A DNA stretch of 9,658 nt from Candidatus Latescibacterota bacterium (GCA_018667995.1 JABIQT010000207.1:1-9658); one strand, 5' to 3'; counted from the first letter of the stretch, positions 1 to 7,100 are shown. The notes: generated from the sequence alone by a model not told the origin. Numbers and translations: made by a program.

Positions 1-405
1 AAAATGAAACTTCAGAATATGGCCGTGTCCGTTTCCGATCGTCTTGGGCGCGCGTTACCGGAAACTTTTCAGGATGTGGGGTTGACCAATACACTGGCCT
101 TCAAAGCATATCGCCCTCAACCCTTCAGCGGCGATGTCGCGCTCTTTCTGTCGAGAGAGATCACTGCCGGATACTCCAACAACCCCGAGGCGGACTGGTC
201 GGGTGTTGGACAGGGCGACGTATCTGTAAACCTTATCGAAGATGATGGTATTACCGGTCATCAGGCGGGCGAGGGCATGTTTGTGGAACCGTTCGTGGGA
301 GAACTGGCCAGGAAACTCGAAGCTTGCCTGGCGGACAAACGCGAGTCGAGCGCTAGGTCAGCAGGCATTGATGTGGCGGACACAGCAGCAGGTGGGGCTT
401 GCTGA
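1..405 (+). CDS. C-terminal part of an NRPS/PKS-type thioesterase domain (5' end outside window)
   Basis: The reading frame is open from the first base, so the apparent ATG at 4 is probably an internal Met and the gene most likely starts upstream of the window. The visible ~134 residues resemble the last part of a type I thioesterase (alpha/beta hydrolase) that releases product from a carrier domain. They contain a YRPQPFSGDVALF strand-like segment (about residues 36-48), then a GH pair (His86, codon 259-261) followed by MFVEPFVGELARKLEACL. This matches the family's catalytic-His region (GxH, then an EP motif, then a terminal helix). The catalytic Ser and Asp would lie upstream and are not visible. 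The last ~20 residues are Ala/Gly-rich and outside the fold. The gene converges with the methyltransferase gene, with 37 bp between the stops and no clear terminator. A stand-alone type II thioesterase or a decayed remnant is possible but less likely. Confidence 0.7.
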   Translation, partial: KMKLQNMAVSVSDRLGRALPETFQDVGLTNTLAFKAYRPQPFSGDVALFLSREITAGYSNNPEADWSGVGQGDVSVNLIEDDGITGHQAGEGMFVEPFVGELARKLEACLADKRESSARSAGIDVADTAAGGAC

Positions 406-442
406 AGCGTAAGGTCCAATCAGCCAATTTGATCATCCGGCA

Positions 443-1246
443 TCAATCAGATCGAAAGTACATTCCTCTGTAACCCGGGACGTAGCACTCTGGATGGAAC
501 GGGATCTTAAGATCTCGAGAGTCCTTCCATTCATCAATCAAGTGGTACCCTTCTGCTCGCATTCCCGCGATCAGTTCTTCTCGATTCTGGATTCTGTAAG
601 GTGTAACTGCATATCCAATGTACTGCAGTGTTATATAGGGATCCCCGTCATATATTGGAGTGCGATTGATGAGCACGTGTTGTGGTCTTTCGTTCAGACC
701 GCCGATCATCCTATCAATGGATTTCTCCAGGTATTGAAGGGTACCACACGTCAGAAGCAAGTCTGTATTCTCGGCGTCCTCGAAGTCGGTGGTGAAATCG
801 AGTCTTTCCTCGCCTCGTTCCCGAGCCAGTTCGGCACCTTTGTCGACAATTTCTGGAATTTCACACACGGTCCATTCCAATGTGTCGGGGAATGCCAGCT
901 TCTTGCGGTAGGCATAAAACTCTAATCCCACGTTGCCGCCCAAATTGAAGAGGCGCCTCACGTCAGGAAATATGGCAGACAGCCAGAACAGGACAGGGTA
1001 GTCCTTTGGATCCAGCGTCTCCGAGTCCTTATTGGCCGTAATCTGTGACACGGAATCGCTGTCTCCGATAACACTCTGGTTGTAGCCGGATTCTACTGAT
1101 TTTGGAGATGCGGCGTTGGCTTCCTGCACGGTTTGGTAGACACCCCTGCATGTATTGTAGCGTCTGCCGAATGATCGGTAAAGAAACAGGTCTGATAGCA
1201 CGGGGGTTGCTTCAATCATACGAGCCACGGCAGATTTTACGCTCAT
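443..1246 (-). CDS. Putative SAM-dependent methyltransferase, TIGR04325 family
   Basis: This 267-residue protein matches, by recall of the family pattern, the TIGR04325 putative methyltransferases, often found in polysaccharide or other biosynthetic clusters; their acceptors are mostly unknown. It has an N-terminal Tyr-rich segment (about 20-60), then DYPVLFWL (82-89). A Gly-rich SAM-binding loop, LFNLGGNVGLEFY, lies at 99-111, with an acidic residue at the end of the next strand (E129). The LLLTCGTLQYL strand is at 163-173, and the conserved C-terminal block is VLINRTPIYDGDPYITLQY (191-209), TPYRIQNREE, GYHLIDEW and IPF. Length fits the family. The ATG at 1246 has a modest GAGAG ribosome-binding site 6 nt upstream. 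It is the last gene of the minus-strand block, 184 bp after DUF218 copy 1, so it may also have its own promoter. No signal peptide is evident, so it is probably cytoplasmic. Family assignment is firm; the substrate (peptide product, sugar or lipid) is unknown. Confidence 0.82.
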   Translation of the reverse strand: MSVKSAVARMIEATPVLSDLFLYRSFGRRYNTCRGVYQTVQEANAASPKSVESGYNQSVIGDSDSVSQITANKDSETLDPKDYPVLFWLSAIFPDVRRLFNLGGNVGLEFYAYRKKLAFPDTLEWTVCEIPEIVDKGAELARERGEERLDFTTDFEDAENTDLLLTCGTLQYLEKSIDRMIGGLNERPQHVLINRTPIYDGDPYITLQYIGYAVTPYRIQNREELIAGMRAEGYHLIDEWKDSRDLKIPFHPECYVPGYRGMYFRSD

Positions 1247-1324
1247 TCTATGCTCTCGATTGCCGCCAACGGTGGCCGGCCAGTTAGACTAGAGGAAAGT
1301 GCTGCGATATTGGGCAGGTCATGG

Positions 1325-1354
1325 TTCGTGTTCTTAGTTTTCGTGTTCTTAGTT
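1325..1354. repeat. Perfect tandem repeat of a 15-bp unit upstream of the methyltransferase gene
   Basis: TTCGTGTTCTTAGTT occurs twice with no gap (1325-1339 and 1340-1354). It sits in the 184-bp gap between DUF218 copy 1 and the methyltransferase, 79-108 nt upstream of the methyltransferase start. Two back-to-back copies could be a direct-repeat operator or a slippage product. I see no good -10/-35 pair adjacent to it on the minus strand, and the rest of the gap shows no terminator. Confidence 0.85.
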
Positions 1355-1430
1355 CATGTTGCCTGGGAAGATCGTCGTTTTGTGGTTTGAGATCTTGCTC
1401 ATGGTACGTTCTGCGGTACAGCAGGTGCCC

Positions 1431-2051
1431 TTATATCCATCCTTTCCAGCGATAATAGATCAGTTTCACGGTTTCAATGGATATGGACTCTAATAGGTCT
1501 ATATGGGCAGAAACAAGACGACCGTGTTTTTCGTAATAAGTGACGGGGGCGTTGTATACGATGAATCCCTGCTTCCTGAATACGAGACTCCCGCGGAGGC
1601 TGTGCCAGGCGGATGTTACCACCAGGGCGGAACGCCACCCGTTCTCGTCAAATATCCTTCGAACATTTTGGGCATTCTCGAAGGTGGATTCTGCTTCATC
1701 ATCTGCGGTGATGGCACCAGGCGAGACTCCCATTTCCAGAGCCAGTTCAGACATCTTCTGAGCTGCCGTGACCGGCCAACCGCCTCCGGTAAAGATAATG
1801 TGAGGTGCGTAGCCTTTTTTCAGCAAAGTGATACCTTGAATGGTTCGTCGCAGAGAATCAGAAGAATGAGAGTTATCTTCCAAGAGCCCGGACCCCAGGA
1901 CCACAATGGCGTCCGTTTTCTCAAGGGCCGTCGGCGCTACAAGCCATTGACCGCAATAGGGAAGAATCCAGGCAAAGGTGACCACGGTTCCTACCACTAA
2001 ACATCCAGCCACCAGCCATCGGTATTCCGATAGTAATCTCAGTGTTTCCAT
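1431..2051 (-). CDS. DUF218 / YdcF-SanA-ElyC-like membrane-anchored protein, copy 1
   Basis: The protein has 206 residues from the ATG at 2051. This start has GAGG 8 nt upstream; an in-frame ATG at 2078 and a GTG at 2108 lack this support. A single N-terminal membrane segment (about 12-30) would place the domain outside the cytoplasmic membrane, as in SanA and ElyC. The DUF218 fold is recognisable by TDAIVVLGSG (46-55), IIFTGGG (85-91), STFENAQN (122-129) and VVTSAWHSLRG (144-154), the last with the conserved His150 and Arg153. It ends in the family-typical YYRWKGWI. Known members affect envelope integrity and vancomycin or detergent tolerance, and E. coli YdcF has been reported to bind S-adenosylmethionine; no reaction is established. 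It lies 103 bp after its paralogue and upstream of a methyltransferase, probably in one transcript. Its role here is unknown. Confidence 0.85.
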   Translation of the reverse strand: METLRLLSEYRWLVAGCLVVGTVVTFAWILPYCGQWLVAPTALEKTDAIVVLGSGLLEDNSHSSDSLRRTIQGITLLKKGYAPHIIFTGGGWPVTAAQKMSELALEMGVSPGAITADDEAESTFENAQNVRRIFDENGWRSALVVTSAWHSLRGSLVFRKQGFIVYNAPVTYYEKHGRLVSAHIDLLESISIETVKLIYYRWKGWI

Positions 2052-2059
2052 GAGCCTAA

Positions 2060-2063
2060 CCTC
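2060..2063 (-). promoter_or_regulatory. Ribosome-binding site deciding the start of DUF218 copy 1
   Basis: On the minus strand GAGG (within TTGAGG) lies 8 nt upstream of the ATG at 2051. The two longer in-frame starts at 2078 and 2108 have no comparable motif. The 2051 start also gives a protein nearly equal in length to the downstream-annotated start of copy 2. Confidence 0.55.
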
Positions 2064-2154
2064 AATATGACGCTCCATCTGGCAACTGCCTGGGGAGGAA
2101 TTTGGCACATTGAGCCTTACTGAAAGCTATGGTCAGCTGCGACTGGTTTGCCAC

Positions 2155-2778
2155 TTACATCCATCCTTTCCAGCGATAATAGGCTCGACTGAGGTATTCC
2201 GGAATGACGGCCTCCATCAAGACCACGTCCTCTCGGAAGGAGTCCGCAAAGGATTCGAAGAATATGATTGGGGCCTCATAGATGATGAGGTCATTTCGCG
2301 AGAAGACGGCCACTGCCCGCTGCATCTGCCAGGGCGAGGTGACCAGGAGCGCGGATCGCCAGTTTCTCCTTGCGAAAATCTCCTGTACGGAATCTGCGTT
2401 TACCTTCAAAGATGTCGACTCAGTATCCAGAATGGTATTTTCACGTGGTACACCCAGATCGATTGCCAGATCTCTCATTCTCTTCAGGGAGGCTTCGGAT
2501 CCGCCTCCGCCCGAGAAAACCAGATGTTTCGCAAGTCCGCGGTTGTGTAGTTGTATCGCAAATACGGTCCGCCGGAGCGTCCTTTCCGAGAGTGTGCCAT
2601 CCCAAAGAGCGTCTCCGAGTACAATGATGGCATCGGCTTCGCGTATGTTACTGGTCACTATCAGGGCTCGGCCCATCATCGGAGTAACCCATTTAACGCC
2701 GACCAGTAAGCCTCCGAGCAGCAAGGCGCCTGCCAGGAGAATCCCATTGATGCCCGCCATGTAATCCCATATTTTCAT
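2155..2778 (-). CDS. DUF218 / YdcF-SanA-ElyC-like membrane-anchored protein, copy 2
   Basis: This is a paralogue of the next gene. From the ATG at 2778 it has 207 residues; an ATG at 2814 would add 12 residues. I prefer 2778 because its length then matches copy 1 (206), although neither start has a strong ribosome-binding site. It has an N-terminal membrane segment (about 8-30), then the DUF218 domain with EADAIIVLGDAL, LVFSGGGGSE and WRSALLVTSPWQMQRA, and ends in YYRWKGWM. The canonical His of the TSxxHxxR motif is Gln here (in WQMQRA), and the ExxSxNTxENA-type motif is degraded (DTESTSLKVNA), so its active site differs from copy 1. It is the first gene after the strong minus-strand promoter. 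An extracytoplasmic location is inferred; function is unknown. Confidence 0.83.
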   Translation of the reverse strand: MKIWDYMAGINGILLAGALLLGGLLVGVKWVTPMMGRALIVTSNIREADAIIVLGDALWDGTLSERTLRRTVFAIQLHNRGLAKHLVFSGGGGSEASLKRMRDLAIDLGVPRENTILDTESTSLKVNADSVQEIFARRNWRSALLVTSPWQMQRAVAVFSRNDLIIYEAPIIFFESFADSFREDVVLMEAVIPEYLSRAYYRWKGWM

Positions 2779-2811
2779 CGTGGTCAATCCATGTTCTGCA
2801 TGCTCACTAAA

Positions 2812-2850
2812 CATCTTCTACGACCAATCCTATCGACCGTCAAGAAGATG
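2812..2850. repeat. 8-bp inverted repeat in the divergent intergenic region
   Basis: CATCTTCT (2812-2819) is the perfect inverse of AGAAGATG (2843-2850), separated by 23 bp. The right arm falls about where transcription from the minus-strand promoter should begin, and the left arm lies within the transcript. It could be a hairpin at the 5' end of the DUF218 message or a repressor site between the divergent genes. Arms of this length also occur by chance. Confidence 0.4.
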
Positions 2851-2852
2851 GC

Positions 2853-2881
2853 ATTATAGATCTGTTCAGTCCGGAAGTCAA
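2853..2881 (-). promoter_or_regulatory. Near-consensus sigma70-type promoter for the minus-strand block
   Basis: Read on the minus strand, TTGACT (2881-2876; 5 of 6 matches to TTGACA) is followed by exactly 17 bp and then TATAAT (2858-2853; 6 of 6). Transcription should start near 2846, giving a leader of about 65-70 nt before the ATG at 2778. This is the best promoter in the window. The facing PPTase gene has only a poor match here (TCGACC-N16-TATAGA at 2833-2860), so the two directions may differ in strength. Confidence 0.7.
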
Positions 2882-2906
2882 GCGGGCCGGAAGGTGGAAC
2901 ACAACC

Positions 2907-3725
2907 ATGTCGAGGTACCACGACCATAGCACCCGTGAAGTCGGCCAAGAAGATGACGCCAGAAGTGACTTCTGGCAAATTCCTACTGATTGGCCGGTCC
3001 TGGACGCAGATCATGTACACCTCTGGCGTGTCGATCTGAACCAGACTGATGACTTGGTAGCGCGATATTCTCGGGTCCTCGCCCCCGACGAGGAATATCG
3101 CGCTGGCCGATTCCGCTTTGAACGACACAAAAGGCGTTTCGTCGTTGGTCGGGCCATACTCCGGCAGGTGCTCGGTCGCTATCTGGATCTAAGTCCGGCA
3201 CATGTCGCATTCGGTTACGGTCCTAAAGGCAAACCTTTTGTGGATCACTCTACCGATCATTTGATCAGGTTTAACCTTTCGCACACCGAAGAGCTCATGG
3301 TTCTTGCAGTAAGTTTGAACAGAGAAATGGGGGTCGATGTGGAGTTCATGAGACCCATATCCGACATCGATCAGCTAGCCGATCACTGTTTCTCTGAGAA
3401 GGAACTCCGCACATTCAAGCAACTCAAATCCCAACATCGTCGAGCGGCATTCTTCCGATGTTGGACGCGTAAGGAAGCCTATGTTAAGGCCATAGGGGAC
3501 GGATTCTCTGCGCCATTGAAGGGATTTGATGTGAGCTTTTTGCCAGAAGCCGAGGCCCGTCTGTTGCGTGTAGTGGCAGACTCTGAAGAGGCGGATAAAT
3601 GGTCAATGTGTTCCTTCGAACCTGCCCTGGATGTTCAGGGTGCACTCGTAGCCGCTGGAAATGATTGGAACGCGCATTTCTACCGGTGGGCTAAGCCTTG
3701 GAGCGAATGCGTCTCGGTTGTGTAG
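2907..3725 (+). CDS. Sfp-type 4'-phosphopantetheinyl transferase
   Basis: The enzyme transfers 4'-phosphopantetheine from coenzyme A to the conserved Ser of carrier domains, here most likely Ser1009 of the adjacent NRPS and carriers of the upstream enzyme. All Sfp/Gsp-family motifs are visible in 272 residues: YGPKGKPFV (104-112), FNLSHT (122-127), GVDVE (142-146, with the Mg-binding Asp144 and Glu146), CFSEKEL (161-167) and CWTRKEAYVKAIGDG (185-199, containing the conserved Lys-Glu pair). It is longer than typical Sfp proteins (about 225-240) because of an acidic ~35-residue N-terminal extension before the first family segment, VHLWRVDL. The ATG at 2907 has AAGGTGG about 9 nt upstream, which supports this start. 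It is divergent from the DUF218 genes and is followed by a strong hairpin, so it may be transcribed separately from the NRPS. Cytoplasmic. Confidence 0.95.
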   Translation: MSRYHDHSTREVGQEDDARSDFWQIPTDWPVLDADHVHLWRVDLNQTDDLVARYSRVLAPDEEYRAGRFRFERHKRRFVVGRAILRQVLGRYLDLSPAHVAFGYGPKGKPFVDHSTDHLIRFNLSHTEELMVLAVSLNREMGVDVEFMRPISDIDQLADHCFSEKELRTFKQLKSQHRRAAFFRCWTRKEAYVKAIGDGFSAPLKGFDVSFLPEAEARLLRVVADSEEADKWSMCSFEPALDVQGALVAAGNDWNAHFYRWAKPWSECVSVV

Positions 3726-3761
3726 TGGTATTAGCAATACCCATGTACAAAAGTGGGGCTG

Positions 3762-3788
3762 GAAAGCGTTCCGCCACGGAACGCTTTC
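3762..3788. terminator. Perfect 12-bp stem-loop after the PPTase gene, terminator-like
   Basis: GAAAGCGTTCCG (3762-3773) and CGGAACGCTTTC (3777-3788) are exact inverse complements around a 3-nt loop (CCA), starting 36 bp after the PPTase stop. The stem is strong. The bases that follow on the + strand (GGGATAAC) are not a U-tract, so it is not a classical intrinsic terminator. It could stabilise the 3' end of the PPTase message or stop transcription with a factor. Confidence 0.55.
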
Positions 3789-3862
3789 GGGATAACTGGC
3801 TATTTCCGAGCCTGTCAGCGGATAATCAATCGTCAATTTGAAAAAACTCTCGCATTTGTTAC

Positions 3863-3890
3863 TTGATCGTCGGGATCAACATATTAGATT
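3863..3890 (+). promoter_or_regulatory. Candidate promoter overlapped by an operator-like palindrome, upstream of the NRPS
   Basis: TTGATC (3863-3868) and GATCAA (3874-3879) form a perfect inverted repeat with a 5-bp spacer, the shape of a dimeric regulator site. The same TTGATC could serve as a -35 element (4 of 6) with TAGATT (3885-3890, 4 of 6) 16 bp downstream. If real, transcription would begin near 3897 and the NRPS message would carry a leader of about 290 nt. The match is weak and the palindrome is short. Confidence 0.3.
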
Positions 3891-4174
3891 GAGCAAGGTT
3901 CAGCGACTCAATTACCTGATCCTCCCCCGAAACAACTCTGTCGGCCGTTAGCATGTGGCCTAGTCGAAAACAGGACTTCGAGACGGATTTTCTACCCAGT
4001 CTTCCCATGTGTAGAGAGTCCATCTTAAGAACTCATAATGTCAGGATTGATGTTCCGGAGTGACATGATCTCGGTGTCCGGGCGGGAACCCATCAGTACT
4101 TCGTGTATTTCTGCTCTCGCTCGCGGTTTCGAGCTCGACTCCCGTAAATACAATCCTCAATGATTGACGTATTC

Positions 4175-4180
4175 GAGGTG
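4175..4180 (+). promoter_or_regulatory. Ribosome-binding site deciding the NRPS start
   Basis: GAGGTG sits 7 nt upstream of the ATG at 4188. The longer in-frame option is a TTG at 4164, which would place this motif inside the coding region and has no ribosome-binding site of its own. Confidence 0.65.
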
Positions 4181-4187
4181 TCAGCCT

Positions 4188-7100
4188 ATGGATATGACGC
4201 AAACTCGGCTCTCATACACACAAGAATCCATATGGTTTCTGGATAGGCTATTTCCTGGCAAGGTTCCCAACAACCGTACCTCGGTTTGGCGGATCCAGGG
4301 CGATTTGCATGAAGAGGCGTTGCGTTCGGCGTTGGGGGAGATGGTTCACAGGCACGAGATTTTACGAACATCCTATCCTACCGACGACGCGCTTCCAGTT
4401 GCCCGTGTTGAATTGTCGGTAACACTTCCACTCACTCTCATAGATTTGAGTGACCTGACCGCGCCTAAGCGCGAAGCCGCAATCCTGGTTCAGACTCGAA
4501 GGGATCGATCTCATACCTTTGATATCGGCCAGGCGCCGCTATACCGGATCTCGCTCATTCGGTCCAGCGGAGCGGAACACGTCCTCATCCTGACGATGCA
4601 TCAGATCATCTGCGATGCCTCGTCAGTACAGGTGTTCTGCAAAGACCTTGCCGATTTGTATGTTGCATTCTGCCAGTGTGAATCCGTGCCAGCTTCCGAA
4701 CCATCTCGCCAGTATCGGGAATTTGTAGCCAGAGAGAGGAAGTCCTTTCAGGACGAACTCTCGGAACGGAGTCGGTCATATTGGCTGGCGAGACTCGGCA
4801 GGGATATCCCTGTCCTGGAATTGCCCACTGACAGGCCGCGACCGAAACGTCATACCCACGAATACGAGGTACAAGATCTGTCAATGTACAGATCGGATAC
4901 TGAGGCACTCAGGGACCTCGGTGAACGTGAATCTTGTTCGGTATTCGTGATACTTGCCTCTTTGCTGAATGTCCTTCTCTATCGTTACACCGACATGGAG
5001 GAGGTGGTCATCGGAACACCGGTGGCTACGCGAGGAGATGGTGATTCAACGCGAAGTATAGGTGTTTTTCTAAACGTCTGTGTTCTTAAAGTATCCCTTA
5101 GTGGTGAGATGCTCTTTACGGATCTTATCCATGGTGTAAAGGGCACTGTGGACGCAGCCTTTGAGCATAAACACCTGCCGTTTGACAGGTTGGTGGAAGA
5201 TCTGAAAATCGAACGACATGCCGGGCGAAACCCATTGTTTCAGGTCATGCTCGAACTAACAGATACGCCCATTCTCGAACTCACAGGCTCAAAGACGATA
5301 CATGAAGCCACGGAATGGGATTCGGTGGCAATGGATCTGAGTCTGCGCTTCATGTGGGAACCGGAGGGGCTTACAGGATCCTTGGTATTCAATTCTGACC
5401 TCTTTGACGTCTCCACCATAGGGCGCATGGCCGGCCACTTTCGTACCTTGCTGGATGCGGTCATCGCGGATCCTGCGAGGCCAATATCGCAATTGCCGTT
5501 GCTCTTAGGCGAAGAACACGAACAGCTACTGACCTGGAACCAGACCGCCGCGAAGTACCCTCAGAATCTGCTCCTGCACCAGCCATTTGAGCAACAGGTG
5601 GAGAAGACTCCGGATGCAGTTGCGTTGGTCTACCAAGAAGCCACGCTCAGCTATCGGGAACTGAACCATCATTCCAATCTGTTAGCTGGCTTTCTGAAAA
5701 CCAAGGGCGTCGGACCTGGCGCGCTGGTGGGGCTCTGTGCCGAACGATCCTTTGAAATGGTGATCGCATTATATGCCATTCTCAAGGCAGGAGCGGCATA
5801 CGTACCACTGGACCCGGTCTATCCCAGGGACCGGCTGGAAGCCATGCTTGAGGACGCTCGGATCAGCCTCACTCTTGTTCAGGATAGGTTTACCCATTTG
5901 GTTTCAGGTCGTGAGATGGAGATAATCTCTCTCGATTGTTTGCTCGATTCAGGGAATCCTCTGATACCGGAAGAAATAAGCGATATGAACCCGGACATAC
6001 CAACGAATCCTGAAAGTCTTGCCTATGTGCTCTTTACATCGGGTTCGACGGGACGACCCAAAGGAGTTATGGTCTCGCACGGCGCCATTCTAAATCGTCT
6101 GTTCTGGGGGCAGAGCTGTTATCCTCTGACAGAAAAAGATGCCTTGCTTCAGAAGACACCTTACAGTTTTGACGTTTCGGTTCCTGAGTTCTTCCATCCG
6201 CTACTGGCGGGAGCACGGATGATCATCGCCGAGCCGGACGGACACCGCGATGGTGCATATCTGATCGACCTAATAAGGAAGCACCATGTCACATCCGTGC
6301 ACTTTGTTCCATCCATGCTGCAGATATTCCTTGAGAATTCTGGCGCACATTCCTGTACGTCAATCAGACGCGTCACTTGCAGCGGTGAAGCTTTGTCCTA
6401 TGATCTCCAGGAACGCTTTTTTTCGGTGATGAGTGCTGATCTGCTGAACCTGTATGGTCCGACGGAAGCCGCAGTAGAGGTAACGTACTGGGATTGTGTG
6501 CGGGAGTCCGGCCGAACAGACGTACCCATAGGGTATCCCGTCGCTAACACATCGCTGTATATCCTCGATAAGTCCATGAATCCCGTTCCCGTTGGTGTTC
6601 CCGGTGAGTTGCATATCGGTGGTGTACAGGTTGCACAAGGGTACATTAATCGACCGGAATTGACAGAGGAGCGATTTGTTCGCGATCCCTTTTCGGAAGA
6701 TTCGAATGCTCGTATGTACAAGACGGGTGATCTGTGCAGATTCCTGGCTGACGGATGTGTTGAGTACCTCGGACGTAACGACTTTCAAGTGAAAATCCGG
6801 GGGTTTCGCATCGAGCTTGGCGAGATAGAGGCGGTACTTCTCCAGCACGAATCGGTCCGTGAGGCTGTGTTGTTGGCACGCGAAGACACGCCGGGAGACC
6901 TACGTTTAGTTGCTTACGTGACTCAGATTACTAATGAAATAGACGCCGAGATCATGCGTGCTTATCTGGCTCCAAAACTTCCAGATTACATGGTGCCGTC
7001 TGCTTTCGTTATGATGGAGAGCTTGCCTTTGACGGAAAGCGGCAAGACGAACCTGCGAGCGCTTCCTGCTCCAGACTATGGAGCCCAGTCGTCCGCCGAT

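Larger units (their letters stand above)
3789..4187. other. Long non-coding leader between PPTase hairpin and NRPS
   Basis: About 400 bp lie here without a convincing gene. I see an operator-like palindrome with a weak promoter (annotated separately), an A-run at 3841-3846 and a small inverted repeat GCTCG/CGAGC (4119-4123 and 4130-4134). A 36-codon frame from the ATG at 3953 has no ribosome-binding site and no recognisable protein, so it is not called. There is no MbtH-like gene, tRNA or transposon end that I can recognise. Confidence 0.6.

Noticed and set aside
494-925. A 143-codon frame on the + strand opposite the methyltransferase gene
   Set aside because: It is antisense to a gene with clear family motifs, its translation matches nothing I recognise, and it has no convincing ribosome-binding site.
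1503-2000. A 165-codon + frame opposite DUF218 copy 1
   Set aside because: The minus-strand protein has clear DUF218 motifs, and the opposite frame is low in recognisable structure.
2282-2764. A 160-codon + frame opposite DUF218 copy 2
   Set aside because: It is rich in Arg, Ser and Pro as expected for a shadow frame, and the minus-strand gene explains the region.
3953-4063. A 36-codon frame in the leader before the NRPS (starts MWPSRKQDF)
   Set aside because: It has no ribosome-binding site and no similarity to MbtH-like or leader peptides that I can recognise; this length is expected by chance.
4164-4187. TTG at 4164 as the NRPS start
   Set aside because: It has no ribosome-binding site of its own, while the ATG at 4188 has GAGGTG 7 nt upstream and begins just before the first condensation-domain motif.
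6360-6848. A 162-codon minus-strand frame inside the adenylation domain
   Set aside because: It lies wholly within an intact, motif-complete NRPS domain and has no independent support.
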